Shown: piece after piece, positions 23,127 to 32,463 of the stretch
Layout: each line of letters opens with the position of its first letter
Numbering within the stretch: the first letter of the stretch is position 1
Assembly: GCA_019414665.1 (NCBI GenBank)
Contig: DXLO01000004.1
Location: forward strand, 1 to 64,000
Reading direction: 5' to 3'
DNA from: Bacteroides sp.
GTDB lineage: Bacteria; Bacteroidota; Bacteroidia; Bacteroidales; Bacteroidaceae
Length of the DNA: 64,000 bases
Made by a program: the position numbers and the translations under genes
The notes under the pieces: generated by a model
Database searches by the model: none
What the model was told of the DNA's origin: nothing
What the model saw: the letters and a program-made list of their open reading frames with translations, nothing else

Positions 23127-24356
23127 TTAATTGTTTTCTTTAAATTTACGGATAATCAGTGAGGAATTGGTTCCTCCGAATCCGAATGAGTTGGACAAGA
23201 AGGTGTCAAATTCCGTTTCTATCCTCCGGGAGGGGATGTTCAGCAGAGCAGAGGCTTCATCGGGTTCTTCAAAATTGAGATTAGGAGCGATAAATCCGTT
23301 ATTCATCATCAAGATGGAATAAATGACTTCACTGGCGCCTGCCATCCACATCTCATGTCCGGTTTGTGACTTGGTGGATGTGACATAGGGCCGATGGTTT
23401 CCAAACACTTCCGCTATGGCTTTTGCCTCATTCAAATCTCCCACGGGGGTGGAAGTGGCGTGTGCATTGATATATTGGATTTCTTCCAAGGGAATGCCCG
23501 CATCGTTGATTGCCATCTGTAAAGAGCGTCTGGGACCGTCCACATTCGGTACGGAAATATGATCTCCGTTGGATGAAAAACCGTATCCTATGACTTCTGC
23601 CAGAATAGTAGCTCCGCGCCTTACGGCTGATTCATAACTTTCGAGTACCAGGCTGGCGCCTCCTCCGCTGGGTACCAAACCGTCCCGTCCCTTGTCAAAG
23701 GGGCGCGATGCCTTTTCCGGTTCGTCCTCACGGGTGGAGAACGCGCCCAATCCGTCGAAACTACCCACGGAGTAAGGATTTACCTCTTGTGCCCCTCCGC
23801 ACAGAATGCAATCCTGAAGTCCTGATTTAATAAGAAGATACGCCATGCCGATGGCGTGTGAACCGCTGGCACAAGCTCCCGATATGGTAAAATTAATTCC
23901 CTTCAAATGGAAAATAACCGAAAGGTTCATGGTAATCGTAGAGTTCATGGACTGGAAGATAGAACCGGAGCCCACCATAGCCGTATTCTTCTTGGCACGA
24001 ATGACATCAATGGCCTCGATTACCGGAGCGGCGCTACTGTCATTTCCATACAATATGCCTACTTCATGATCCAATAAAAACTCCTCGTCTATTTGTGCCT
24101 GACGGAATGCCTCCAAGGTAGCCATATAGGCATATTCTCCCTGTTCGGCGAGGCTATGTCTCTTTTTGCGGTCCAATAACTTCTTTAAATCAGGACGTTC
24201 GACAAGTCCTGTCAATGCGGAAAAATACCCCATCTCTTTACGTGCCGGATCGATGCCGATGCCGGAACGCCCTTGGAACAAAGAGTCTTTCACCTCATCT
24301 TGGTTCTTGCCTATGCACGAATAAATACCCATGCCTGTAATCACTACTCTTCTCAT
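23127..24356 (-). CDS. Beta-ketoacyl-ACP synthase (KS)
   Basis: This is a 409-aa FabF-type enzyme with Cys162 in SGACASG, His in NAHATSTPVGD, His in SQTGHEMWMAGA and the NSFGFGGTNSS loop. The start at 24356 (MRRVVITGMG) is preferred because it follows the ketoreductase stop by 7 bp and begins at the conserved N terminus of the family. It is the third intact condensing enzyme in this operon, beside those at 16847 and 18297. Confidence 0.95.
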   Translation of the reverse strand: MRRVVITGMGIYSCIGKNQDEVKDSLFQGRSGIGIDPARKEMGYFSALTGLVERPDLKKLLDRKKRHSLAEQGEYAYMATLEAFRQAQIDEEFLLDHEVGILYGNDSSAAPVIEAIDVIRAKKNTAMVGSGSIFQSMNSTITMNLSVIFHLKGINFTISGACASGSHAIGMAYLLIKSGLQDCILCGGAQEVNPYSVGSFDGLGAFSTREDEPEKASRPFDKGRDGLVPSGGGASLVLESYESAVRRGATILAEVIGYGFSSNGDHISVPNVDGPRRSLQMAINDAGIPLEEIQYINAHATSTPVGDLNEAKAIAEVFGNHRPYVTSTKSQTGHEMWMAGASEVIYSILMMNNGFIAPNLNFEEPDEASALLNIPSRRIETEFDTFLSNSFGFGGTNSSLIIRKFKENN

Positions 24357-24363
24357 CTTCTGC

Positions 24364-25092
24364 TTATGTATAGATTCCTCCATTGATGGAAATTACTTCT
24401 CCGGTGATATAGGAGGCTTGTTCCGATGCCAGGAAGCCTACCAGTGCGGCTACTTCTCCGGGTTCGCCGAACCGTCCTGCCGGTATCTGTTTTTTCCATT
24501 CATTTTCATCAATGCCGTTGGTCATATCCGTGCGGATAAATCCCGGTGCTACGGCGTTCACCGTCACGTGTTTTCTGGCCACTTCCTGTGCCAGTGCTTT
24601 GGTGGCGGCTATCATTCCGCCTTTGGCTGCCGAATAGTTGGTTTGTCCCGGCATTCCTTTGATACCCGACAGGGAAACGATGTTGATGATACGTCCGAAT
24701 CGCTTTACCAGCATATTTTTCAGCAAGGGTTGGGTGACGTTAAAGAAACCGTTCAGGCTGATATCCAACACCCGGCTCCATTCATCCTGTTCCATCCACA
24801 GCATCAGGTTATCACGGCGTATACCGGCATTGTTCACCAGTACCTCAATGTAGGTATCGGGATGCTTCTCCATCCAGCCGTTCAGTGCGGCGTGTGTGGC
24901 TACTGCGTCTGTCACGTCAAATTTCATCAGTTCGCCGTCCGAGCCTTGTTCCCGTATCTGTTGCAGGGTGGCTTCGGCTTCCGTATCGTTGCTTTGGTAG
25001 TTTATCAGTATATGATATCCCATTTCGGCCAGTTTCAGACATACAGCCCGTCCGATGCCCCGGCTTCCTCCTGTTACTAATGCGTATTTCAT
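24364..25092 (-). CDS. 3-oxoacyl-ACP reductase (FabG-like)
   Basis: The 242-aa short-chain dehydrogenase has the NADP motif TGGSRGIGR (7-15), NNAGIRRDN, catalytic Ser in SLSG and YSAAKGG (Tyr and Lys). The C-terminal region VAPGFIRTDM and GEVISINGG are typical of FabG. It would reduce the 3-keto group in each polyene cycle. Its start overlaps the ammonia-lyase stop by four bases. Confidence 0.95.
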   Translation of the reverse strand: MKYALVTGGSRGIGRAVCLKLAEMGYHILINYQSNDTEAEATLQQIREQGSDGELMKFDVTDAVATHAALNGWMEKHPDTYIEVLVNNAGIRRDNLMLWMEQDEWSRVLDISLNGFFNVTQPLLKNMLVKRFGRIINIVSLSGIKGMPGQTNYSAAKGGMIAATKALAQEVARKHVTVNAVAPGFIRTDMTNGIDENEWKKQIPAGRFGEPGEVAALVGFLASEQASYITGEVISINGGIYT

Positions 25093-26621
25093 TTTTCTTG
25101 AAACCTCCCTTTTTTAAGATATACCATCATTCTTTCTATCTCTTTATATTTAGGCGTATCTTCCCGGAATACAGGAAAAAATGCTCGTATCTCTTTATAT
25201 ACTTGTTGTGACCGGGGGCTTAGCCGACCGGCTATTTCCAAACAGTCTACAGCTTGTACAATACCCATCATCAGGATAGCCATCACCTGATAAGCATTTT
25301 CTATGACTGTTTTTGCCAGTAGTGCGGAATTGGTTCCCATGCTTACAATATCCTGATTGTCATTGTTGTTGGGGATGCTATGCACATACATCGGATTGGA
25401 CAAAGTCTGGCACTCCGCTGTGGTAGAAGTCGCGGTAAATTGTGACGCCTGCAAACCATAGTTCAATCCCAGCACTCCCATATTGACAAAGGGGGGCAGA
25501 ATGCCGTTGATGCGGTCGTGAAACAAGTAATTGATCTGCCGTTCGGCAAGCATGGCCAGTTTGGTGACCGCTATTTTCAGTTTATCCATTTCAAAAGAAA
25601 CGTAATCTCCGTGAAAATTACCGCCATGATACACGTTTTGCGTGTCGGGGTCCACTATCGGGTTGTCACAGGCTGAATTTATTTCGTTTATCAATACTTT
25701 TTCGGCATTGAGCAATTCATCATAAACCGGTCCTAGAATCTGTGGGATGCAGCGCAACGAATAATAGGGTTGAACCTTATGGGTGAAGATTTTCTCTTCG
25801 TGTTTTCCGTTGTAAAGTTCATTCTCTCTTTTGCGTACACATTGGCTGCCTTCCACCCATTGGCGCATCATGCGGGCTATCTCTTGCTGTCCTTCATGCC
25901 GTTTGGCTTCGTTCAGCGGTTCGGACATGAAATCATCGTACGAGGCGGCAATTTCATTCATCATGACCGATGCGCCTACTGCCCAATGCATCAGTTGGCG
26001 GGCATAAATCAGGTTGACAATGCCTATACCTGTCATTACCGAAGTGCCGTTGGTCACTGAAAGCCCTTCGCGGATATGCATTTTGAAGGGTTGCAATCCG
26101 TTTTCCGCCAAAACGGATGCCGTATCTCTTTTCTTGCCTTGGTAAAAGACCTCTCCTTCTCCAATCAGGGTGAGGGCGATATGGGCAAGCTGTACCAAAT
26201 CGCCACTGGCCCCTACACTGCCGTGTTCGGGTACGTATGGAGTAATCCCCCGGTTGATAAACTCGGTAATGAGCAATGCCAGTTCTTTATGTATGCCGGA
26301 TTTTCCTTGCAGAAAAGTATAGAGACGCGCTATCATGGCAGCTTTGACATAGAGTTCCGGAAGGGGTTGCCCTGCTCCGGTGGCATGGCTGCGGATGATA
26401 TTATACTGTAATTGTGACAAGGATTCATCTTCAATACGGTATTGGGCCATCGGTCCAAAGCCGGTATTGATGCCATAGATGATCTTGTCGTTGGAGAATG
26501 TTTTCAGAAAATGGAAACTCTCTTCCAATTTTTGCATACATTGGTCGGAGAGTGTCAGTGGCTCTTCTTCAAACAAAATCTTATACAGGGACGCTAAAGT
26601 TATCTTATTCTCAGCTAGCAT
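25089..26621 (-). CDS. Aromatic amino acid (tyrosine) ammonia-lyase
   Basis: The 510-aa protein has the MIO-forming Ala-Ser-Gly in GSVGASGDL, NTGFGPMAQYRI near the N terminus, GNFHGDY and a SIPNNNDNQDIVSMG region. As I recall it, the sequence is very close to the tyrosine ammonia-lyase of Flavobacterium johnsoniae from flexirubin synthesis, with RSHATG matching its RSH element. It would make 4-coumarate, the aryl starter. It heads the operon. The start at 26621 is preferred since the promoter -7 box at 26658-26665 overlaps any earlier start. Histidine ammonia-lyase is the alternative, but the polyene operon argues for tyrosine. Confidence 0.85.
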   Translation of the reverse strand: MLAENKITLASLYKILFEEEPLTLSDQCMQKLEESFHFLKTFSNDKIIYGINTGFGPMAQYRIEDESLSQLQYNIIRSHATGAGQPLPELYVKAAMIARLYTFLQGKSGIHKELALLITEFINRGITPYVPEHGSVGASGDLVQLAHIALTLIGEGEVFYQGKKRDTASVLAENGLQPFKMHIREGLSVTNGTSVMTGIGIVNLIYARQLMHWAVGASVMMNEIAASYDDFMSEPLNEAKRHEGQQEIARMMRQWVEGSQCVRKRENELYNGKHEEKIFTHKVQPYYSLRCIPQILGPVYDELLNAEKVLINEINSACDNPIVDPDTQNVYHGGNFHGDYVSFEMDKLKIAVTKLAMLAERQINYLFHDRINGILPPFVNMGVLGLNYGLQASQFTATSTTAECQTLSNPMYVHSIPNNNDNQDIVSMGTNSALLAKTVIENAYQVMAILMMGIVQAVDCLEIAGRLSPRSQQVYKEIRAFFPVFREDTPKYKEIERMMVYLKKGRFQEK

Positions 26622-26657
26622 TGGATTGGTGTGATAAGCAGTTTTGTATAATTTCCG

Positions 26658-26665
26658 CAAAAATA
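26658..26665 (-). promoter_or_regulatory. -7 box of the polyene operon promoter
   Basis: On the - strand TATTTTTG fits TAnnTTTG, 36 bp before the ammonia-lyase start. It is the only clear promoter found ahead of the 12-kb operon. No -33 TTTG is evident. Confidence 0.5.
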
Positions 26666-26730
26666 GTTATTTAAAAATAAGTATTACCATCCGAAGGGAG
26701 ATTTTTCAGTTTTGATGGTTATCTGAAAGG

Positions 26731-26823
26731 TTCACCACAGATTATACAAATAAACGCAGATGCTTCTTAAGTCATTGATTGTCAGGTGGGTAATCTGTGT
26801 GAATCTGTATAGTCTGTGGTGAA
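26731..26823. repeat. Long imperfect inverted repeat (REP/MITE-like)
   Basis: The left arm begins TTCACCACAGATTATACA (26731-26748). The right arm ends TGTATAGTCTGTGGTGAA (26806-26823). They pair over 18 bp with one mismatch, and weaker pairing continues inward. It lies between the cysS stop and the polyene promoter. No coding potential or T run is seen, so a mobile palindromic element or folded spacer fits better than a terminator. Confidence 0.7.
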
Positions 26824-26847
26824 AAATATAGTGTCGCTCTATGTATC

Positions 26848-28329
26848 CTATTTATTCAGTTTCCATGTGAAACCGTCTTTGGTATCTTTCACTTCAAAGC
26901 CAAGAGCGGCCAGCTCATCACGGATTTTATCGCTTGTAGCCCAGTCTTTATTGGCTTTGGCTTTCATACGTTGTTCCAGCAGCATATCTACTACTTTGCC
27001 GTATGCCTCTTCACGTGCCTCGTTATTGGCGGCTTCTTCTTTCAGACCCAGGATTTCGTACATAAAGAGATGGAACACACTTTTCAGTTCTTCCAGATCT
27101 TCTGCGGAAATAGTGGCTTTCTTGTCCAGAACCGTATTAATCATACGGGCGCCGTCAAACAGATGGGCAATGACAATCGGTGAGTTCAAGTCATCATTCA
27201 TGGCTGTATAACACTTTTCACGCAAGTCTTTTACCCCCTCTATGCCGGTGGTTTGTGTTGCCGGAGTGATGCGTTCAAGACCTTTCACAGCTTCTGTCAG
27301 CCGTTCCAATCCTTTTTCGGCTGCTTGTAATGCTTCGTTACTGAAGTCCACTGTACTGCGGTAATGTGCCTGAAGGATGAAGAAACGGATGGTCATGGGG
27401 CTGTAGGCTTGGGTCAGTAACTTGTGGGTACCGTGGAAGAACTCATCCAAGTTAATGAAGTTGCCGTATGATTTTCCCATCTTCTGTCCATTAATGGTAA
27501 TCATGTTGTTGTGCATCCAATAGTGAACCATGTCATCTCCTTGTGAAGCCACGCTTTGTGCGATTTCACATTCGTGGTGTGGGAAAATTAAGTCCATTCC
27601 CCCTCCGTGAATATCGAAATGCTCGCCCAGGTATTTCTTACCCATTGCGGTACATTCACAATGCCAACCGGGGAATCCGTTACTCCACGGGCTGGGCCAG
27701 CGCATGATATGTTCGGGTTGTGCACATTTCCACAGGGCGAAATCGGCAGGATTGCGCTTCTCGCTTTGACCGTCCAGTTCGCGGGTGGTGTTTAGCACAT
27801 CGTCCAGGTTGCGGCCGGACAGTTTGCCGTAATGATGGTCTTTGTTGTATTTTGCTACATCGAAATAAACGGAACCTTCACTTTCATAAGCATAGCCGTT
27901 TTTCAGAATTTCTTCTACCAGTTCTATCTGTTCAATGATATGGCCTGATGCATGTGGCTCGATACTGGGTGGAAGTACATTCAAGGCTTCCATTGCCTTG
28001 TGGTAGCGATTGAGGTAATATTGCACTACTTCCATGGGTTCCAGTTGCTCCAGACGGGCCTTTTTGGCGATTTTATCTTCGCCTTCGTCTGCATCGTGTT
28101 CCAGATGACCGACATCGGTAATGTTACGGACATAACGTACCTTGTATCCCAGATGGGTAAGATAACGGAACAGGATATCGAACGTGATGGCGGGGCGTGC
28201 GTGTCCTAAATGGGCATCGCCATATACGGTAGGACCGCATACATACATACCTACATGAGGGGCATGCAAGGGAACGAAAAGTTCCTTTTGACGGCTTAAT
28301 GTATTGTAAATGGTTAGTTTATTTTCCAT
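26848..28329 (-). CDS. cysS: Cysteinyl-tRNA synthetase
   Basis: The 493-aa class I synthetase charges tRNA-Cys. It shows the HIGH-type motif CGPTVYGDAHLGHARP (31-46, with a zinc-ligand Cys) and GWHCECTAM with the second zinc Cys. It also has GGGMDLIFPHHECEIAQ and the KMSKS motif as KMGKSYGN. Length is normal. It stands alone with its own promoter (-7 at 28350). Confidence 0.98.
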   Translation of the reverse strand: MENKLTIYNTLSRQKELFVPLHAPHVGMYVCGPTVYGDAHLGHARPAITFDILFRYLTHLGYKVRYVRNITDVGHLEHDADEGEDKIAKKARLEQLEPMEVVQYYLNRYHKAMEALNVLPPSIEPHASGHIIEQIELVEEILKNGYAYESEGSVYFDVAKYNKDHHYGKLSGRNLDDVLNTTRELDGQSEKRNPADFALWKCAQPEHIMRWPSPWSNGFPGWHCECTAMGKKYLGEHFDIHGGGMDLIFPHHECEIAQSVASQGDDMVHYWMHNNMITINGQKMGKSYGNFINLDEFFHGTHKLLTQAYSPMTIRFFILQAHYRSTVDFSNEALQAAEKGLERLTEAVKGLERITPATQTTGIEGVKDLREKCYTAMNDDLNSPIVIAHLFDGARMINTVLDKKATISAEDLEELKSVFHLFMYEILGLKEEAANNEAREEAYGKVVDMLLEQRMKAKANKDWATSDKIRDELAALGFEVKDTKDGFTWKLNK

Positions 28330-28349
28330 AATTCATTCTATTAGAATTG

Positions 28350-28357
28350 CAAAGTTA
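28350..28357 (-). promoter_or_regulatory. -7 box of the cysS promoter
   Basis: TAACTTTG on the - strand fits TAnnTTTG, 20 bp upstream of the cysS start. The rest of 28358-28600 shows no gene. Confidence 0.5.
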
Positions 28358-28620
28358 TAAATTAAAGTGTGTATTTGGCTAATAATTAACAAAAAATCTG
28401 ATGCTGATGTCCTCTGCTTGTCTACAAATGGTGTTTGTTGGTTTAAAGGATAGAGATTTATGGTAATAAATAAAAGTAGGTTGTCTTTGAATGTAAAAGA
28501 ACAGAATGATGATTTTTTGTATGGAGATTAGGGAACCTAACTCTTTTTCCTTTTCATGAAATAGGTTTCTCTTGTTTCTGTTTATGATCTTTAATCTCTG
28601 CTATTGATTTGTAAAACAGG

Positions 28621-28664
28621 ACCACTGCCTCATAAACCTTGGTGTTGTTTTACGGGGCAGTGGT
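28621..28664 (-). terminator. Hairpin at the end of the susC operon
   Basis: ACCACTGCC (28621-28629) pairs perfectly with GGCAGTGGT (28656-28664), about 40 bp past the GH43 stop. On the - strand it is followed by CCTGTTTTAC, a short T stretch, so it is a likely but not textbook terminator. Confidence 0.6.
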
Positions 28665-28703
28665 GGTGTTTCTATATGAAGTTTGCGTGCGGAGCGGGAA
28701 TGT

Positions 28704-30587
28704 TTATTTGGACTTCTTTCCCCAATACGTCTTGTTGTTGGCATAGCCGGCATAGACGATGGTATGGGTGCGCGGACTGGCTTCCCAGTCGGTTTCGCGT
28801 TGCAGATAAAGTTCCACTCCGTTGACAGTCAGAATCTGTTGGGCGGCATCATAGCTCCACGTACTGCCTTTCCAGATACCTTCGGTGATAGTGTGGTCGG
28901 CGGCGAGAGTCATTGTTGCTGAAGTTCTCTGCTCTCCATATTTGTATGTAAGGTCGATGTGTTCCCAATTGCCGGGCAATTCTTCTTCGGTGATGGCTAC
29001 CTTGGGAACGGCTCCGTAGCGTTCAGGCATTACGAGAGGCCAACCGTCTTTCGTCCAGCGGATGCTGCGTACGTGCCCCATCATGATGGCGTTGCTGGCG
29101 TTGATGCCCGGAACATCCTTAGGCAGACGGCCTTGTGAGGCGTAGAACCAGTTGTCTTTGCCATCGTCGAAGATAGCGCAGTGGGCGATGCCTACCCAGC
29201 CGTAGCCTTTGCTGAACTTATAGGGATGAGTCACTATGGGCAGTGCATCGGCACCGGCGGTCACGTCTTTGCCGTCAATGCCCACGTAGGGACCGGTGAT
29301 GCTTTTCGAGCGGACCACACGGGTGTTATAGGGCACGTCGAGAGCGTCGTAGGCAAGGAAGAGGTAGTAGTAGCCATCGCGGTAAATGACTTCGGGACCT
29401 TCACTGGCTTGCCAGCGGTTACCTGTCTGGCGGGTGGCGATCAACTGACCATACTCGGCAGGTGCTTGGCCTGTAGCCCAAGGTTGGCCCAAAGTTTCGG
29501 CAGGCTTGCCTGTTTCGCTATTGAGCTTGAGAGCGGCTATGCCGCTATGCCATGAACCGTAGACCAACCAGTGCTCGCCTTTGGGCGTGATGACATAAGA
29601 GGGGTCGATGGCATTCCATTTATAATAGCAATTGGCCCAATCATCCGGCTTCACGTTGAAGTTAAGTCCTTTGTCGGAAGCATTGGTGATGACGTAGCCT
29701 TTGTCTACCCATCCGTCGTTGTTGGAGGGATCGTTGTTTTCCATCAGGCCGATAAAGGCGCGCTCCGACCAGGTGTTGGCACCGTTGAGTGTGCCGGGGC
29801 AGACAATGGAATAGTACATGCGATAGAGGCCGTTCTTTACCTTGCGTACTACGGGAGCCCAATAGCCGAAGTCATTAACATTAGGATTGATTTCGGCAAG
29901 TCCCATTTCTTTTCGTATTTCATTGAGCTTGGGCACTACCCATTCGGGCAGGTTCTTCATTGTACCGCCGAGGTATTCCCAGTTGACAAGGTCCTTGGAG
30001 CGACGACCGTGGAAGTGGCCGCCTGCGGTGTGGACGTTGCCGTATGAAGCATCCGTCTGATACATGTAATAATAACCATCTTCGGCCAATACAACCGAGG
30101 GGTCGTGTACGTTGGCAAGATTCCATTGAGAGCGTTTGCTCCAGTCACTTATCGAGGTATAGTCATCGGAGTAGGTGGGGGCCACGTAATTCTTGAGTTC
30201 ATCGTCTAAGCTTAAGCTTTCTGTGGTGGCCGTGACCACCTCTGAATAGACATAACGGCTGTCACAGTAGACGTATGCACGGATATAGTAGGAGGTACCG
30301 GAGGTCAAGGTTGAGAGGGAGGCACTGAAATTCTCATCGGCATCCACCACGTGGTCTTTGATAGTCGGTACGGAAGCTGCTGCACTGTAACAGAAGCCTT
30401 TCTTGACTATTTGGTTCAGATCACCTGTAACCGATGCGGTGACGGTCAACGAGGTGGGTGTGGTTGTAGTTACTTTCGGAGTACTTACAGTTGCATAATA
30501 GCGGTCTATATCTTCGCTGTTGTCAGAACAAGCGGCTAAAACAAGGAATATTGGCAAGAACATCCACAATGGTAATAGTTTTTTCAT
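28704..30587 (-). CDS. GH43 arabinanase-like lipoprotein with Ig-like domain
   Basis: The 627-aa lipoprotein (lipobox Cys20 in VLAAC) has a fibronectin/Ig-like domain at about 35-130 (SVPTIKDHVVDADENFSASLSTL region). The GH43 five-bladed propeller is at about 150-520 and a C-terminal beta domain at about 530-627. Catalytic acidic residues are visible in NVHDPSVV (Asp), AIDPSYVI (Asp) and SEGPEVIY (Glu). The family includes endo-1,5-alpha-arabinanases. As the last gene of the susC operon it is probably the surface enzyme that cuts arabinan for import. The exact GH43 subfamily cannot be set by eye. Confidence 0.85.
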   Translation of the reverse strand: MKKLLPLWMFLPIFLVLAACSDNSEDIDRYYATVSTPKVTTTTPTSLTVTASVTGDLNQIVKKGFCYSAAASVPTIKDHVVDADENFSASLSTLTSGTSYYIRAYVYCDSRYVYSEVVTATTESLSLDDELKNYVAPTYSDDYTSISDWSKRSQWNLANVHDPSVVLAEDGYYYMYQTDASYGNVHTAGGHFHGRRSKDLVNWEYLGGTMKNLPEWVVPKLNEIRKEMGLAEINPNVNDFGYWAPVVRKVKNGLYRMYYSIVCPGTLNGANTWSERAFIGLMENNDPSNNDGWVDKGYVITNASDKGLNFNVKPDDWANCYYKWNAIDPSYVITPKGEHWLVYGSWHSGIAALKLNSETGKPAETLGQPWATGQAPAEYGQLIATRQTGNRWQASEGPEVIYRDGYYYLFLAYDALDVPYNTRVVRSKSITGPYVGIDGKDVTAGADALPIVTHPYKFSKGYGWVGIAHCAIFDDGKDNWFYASQGRLPKDVPGINASNAIMMGHVRSIRWTKDGWPLVMPERYGAVPKVAITEEELPGNWEHIDLTYKYGEQRTSATMTLAADHTITEGIWKGSTWSYDAAQQILTVNGVELYLQRETDWEASPRTHTIVYAGYANNKTYWGKKSK

Positions 30588-30660
30588 CTGTTGATAGTTT
30601 AAAGACCATGCCGCTTCTTCCTGAGGAAAACGGCATGGCTTGTGTGATTACTGATTCGGA

Positions 30661-32439
30661 TTAGAAGACGAGATGGCCGCCTTCAATCGTTAAAGCGAAG
30701 TTCAAGTCGTTCATATCCAATTTGTTGATCCCTAAATAGTATTGGGCATAGGAAGTACCTGAAGTGCCTTTCATTACTGCTTGAATGTCGGCTGTACCAT
30801 TGCCGCAATTGGTCACGTAGACGGTGACTTTGGCTCCGTTCATATCGGCAAGCCAAGCAGCCCAGTCGCCTTGTGTACCGTTGTGAACGAGGCTGGCATT
30901 TCCATCGTATCCTGCACCCCATCCATAGTTGTCGGCGCGTACCACTGCATATTCGGCAAGATCGGCTTTGCGGAGAACGATAGCGAAGTTGCTCCAGTTA
31001 TTAGCTTGGCTGGTGTAATTGGTGAAGCTGATGGATCTGGTTTCACCTGCCGGCACGTTGAAATTGTCAGAAAAGACAGTCCACCAACCCGTTGAATTGT
31101 CTTCGGCTCCTATGATACCGGCTGAGTTGCTCACAGCGGCAACCACAGATTCGGCAACTTTGACTTCTACGGTAGCGGTAACTTCGTCGGCAGTAATGGT
31201 TACGGTCTGCGTACCGGCTTTGGCAGGAATGGCAGAGAAATGGAGTTTGGCGTTGTCTACTACTCTTGTGCTTCCGTCGGCATAAGTAGCCGTTACTTCC
31301 AATCCTTCGGGAAGGAATGCCAGCGTACGGTCGGTCATCGTTTCCGTTGCTGCCGAAGTATAATAGTAATACTGCGTGTGCGCAGGTTGAGCCGTCACTT
31401 GGATGGATACAATCTTTTCCACTACTTCAAACGTAGCATTGGCCACCACCGGCTGGTTGCAATTCTCGCCCTTGAAGGTCTTGTTGTAGATGACTACCAG
31501 TGTCTTCGTGCCCAGTTCGTTCATATTGGGGATGGCAGTGAACTGGAGTTCTTCTGCGGTTACGGTCTTAGTCACCCCTTCTTCGAAGCTGACGATGGCA
31601 GTAATCCCGGCCACGGCTTCTTCGAGTGAGGTGCCGGCATTGACCTGATCGGGTACATTTTGCAGTACCATCGAGAGCGGATTCTTGTCTTCGGCAGAGG
31701 TAAGGCCGCCGATAGGAACGATGTTCGATTGCAAGAAGTTGATGTAAGAGCCTTCGGGTACCAGGAAGCAGCGGATGTTGGTATTGCTCGCGTCTGCATT
31801 CAGATTGGGTAACTTGTACGGCTGTTTGTAGGTTTTGGTTGCCGAGGCGTTCTGGATTTTGATAGAGAAGGCATTTTCATTGGTGCGGTCTACGGTGAGT
31901 GTTACTTTGCCGCCCAATTTCTGTACAGTTTCGTCCAGATTGTCAACGGGTGACAGCATCAGTGTGCTGGAGGTGTATTTGAAGAAGAGATGGGAACCCC
32001 ATTGGGAGTTATAGGCCAAAGTATCGTTTGTGGTATCAAAACGATAAGCGCCATATTCCGTGTATCCTTCACCTCCGCGGTCTGCGTCATTGGTAATGAC
32101 TAGGGCGAAGTTTTTATAATAGGTATTGTCGGCAGGGTTGATGTTGAGGTTGAACACTCCATGCCACTTCTGACCATCGGGCACGACGTAATACTTGGAG
32201 AAAGCTGTCCAGAAACCGGAGGTGTAGTCCGTATTACCGAAGGAGTAGACATCTTCCTGCATGCCCTCCAGCACTTCTTCTTCCGGATCTTTCTTTGAAT
32301 TTGCTATGGAGTCCACTTTCTCGGAAATCCAGTCGGGGGCGTTAACATCATACAGCTCGCCACCCTCGCAGCTTGGCAATGCCATCAACCCGAAGGCGAT
32401 GGAACAGCAAGCGTATACTAATTTATTGAGTATTCTCAT
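30661..32439 (-). CDS. Surface glycan-binding lipoprotein (SGBP)
   Basis: The 592-aa lipoprotein has a lipobox Cys in LPSC. Two similar beta-sandwich modules lie at about 65-230 (SGFWTAFSKYYVVPDGQ, NFALVITN) and about 440-592 (TGWWTVFSDNFNVPAGE, NFAIVLRK). Two Ig-like domains lie between them (about 240-430). Position right after susD is typical of a surface glycan-binding protein that holds polysaccharide at the cell surface. The two outer modules look like carbohydrate-binding domains arising by duplication. The ligand is inferred to be arabinan from the neighbouring enzymes. Confidence 0.8.
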   Translation of the reverse strand: MRILNKLVYACCSIAFGLMALPSCEGGELYDVNAPDWISEKVDSIANSKKDPEEEVLEGMQEDVYSFGNTDYTSGFWTAFSKYYVVPDGQKWHGVFNLNINPADNTYYKNFALVITNDADRGGEGYTEYGAYRFDTTNDTLAYNSQWGSHLFFKYTSSTLMLSPVDNLDETVQKLGGKVTLTVDRTNENAFSIKIQNASATKTYKQPYKLPNLNADASNTNIRCFLVPEGSYINFLQSNIVPIGGLTSAEDKNPLSMVLQNVPDQVNAGTSLEEAVAGITAIVSFEEGVTKTVTAEELQFTAIPNMNELGTKTLVVIYNKTFKGENCNQPVVANATFEVVEKIVSIQVTAQPAHTQYYYYTSAATETMTDRTLAFLPEGLEVTATYADGSTRVVDNAKLHFSAIPAKAGTQTVTITADEVTATVEVKVAESVVAAVSNSAGIIGAEDNSTGWWTVFSDNFNVPAGETRSISFTNYTSQANNWSNFAIVLRKADLAEYAVVRADNYGWGAGYDGNASLVHNGTQGDWAAWLADMNGAKVTVYVTNCGNGTADIQAVMKGTSGTSYAQYYLGINKLDMNDLNFALTIEGGHLVF

Positions 32440-32463
32440 TGTCTTACATTTTAATAGGTTTGT

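Noticed and set aside
24331..25080. 249-residue + strand frame opposite the ketoreductase
   Set aside because: It is antisense to a clear FabG-type gene in a coupled operon; it has no domain and is a codon-bias shadow.
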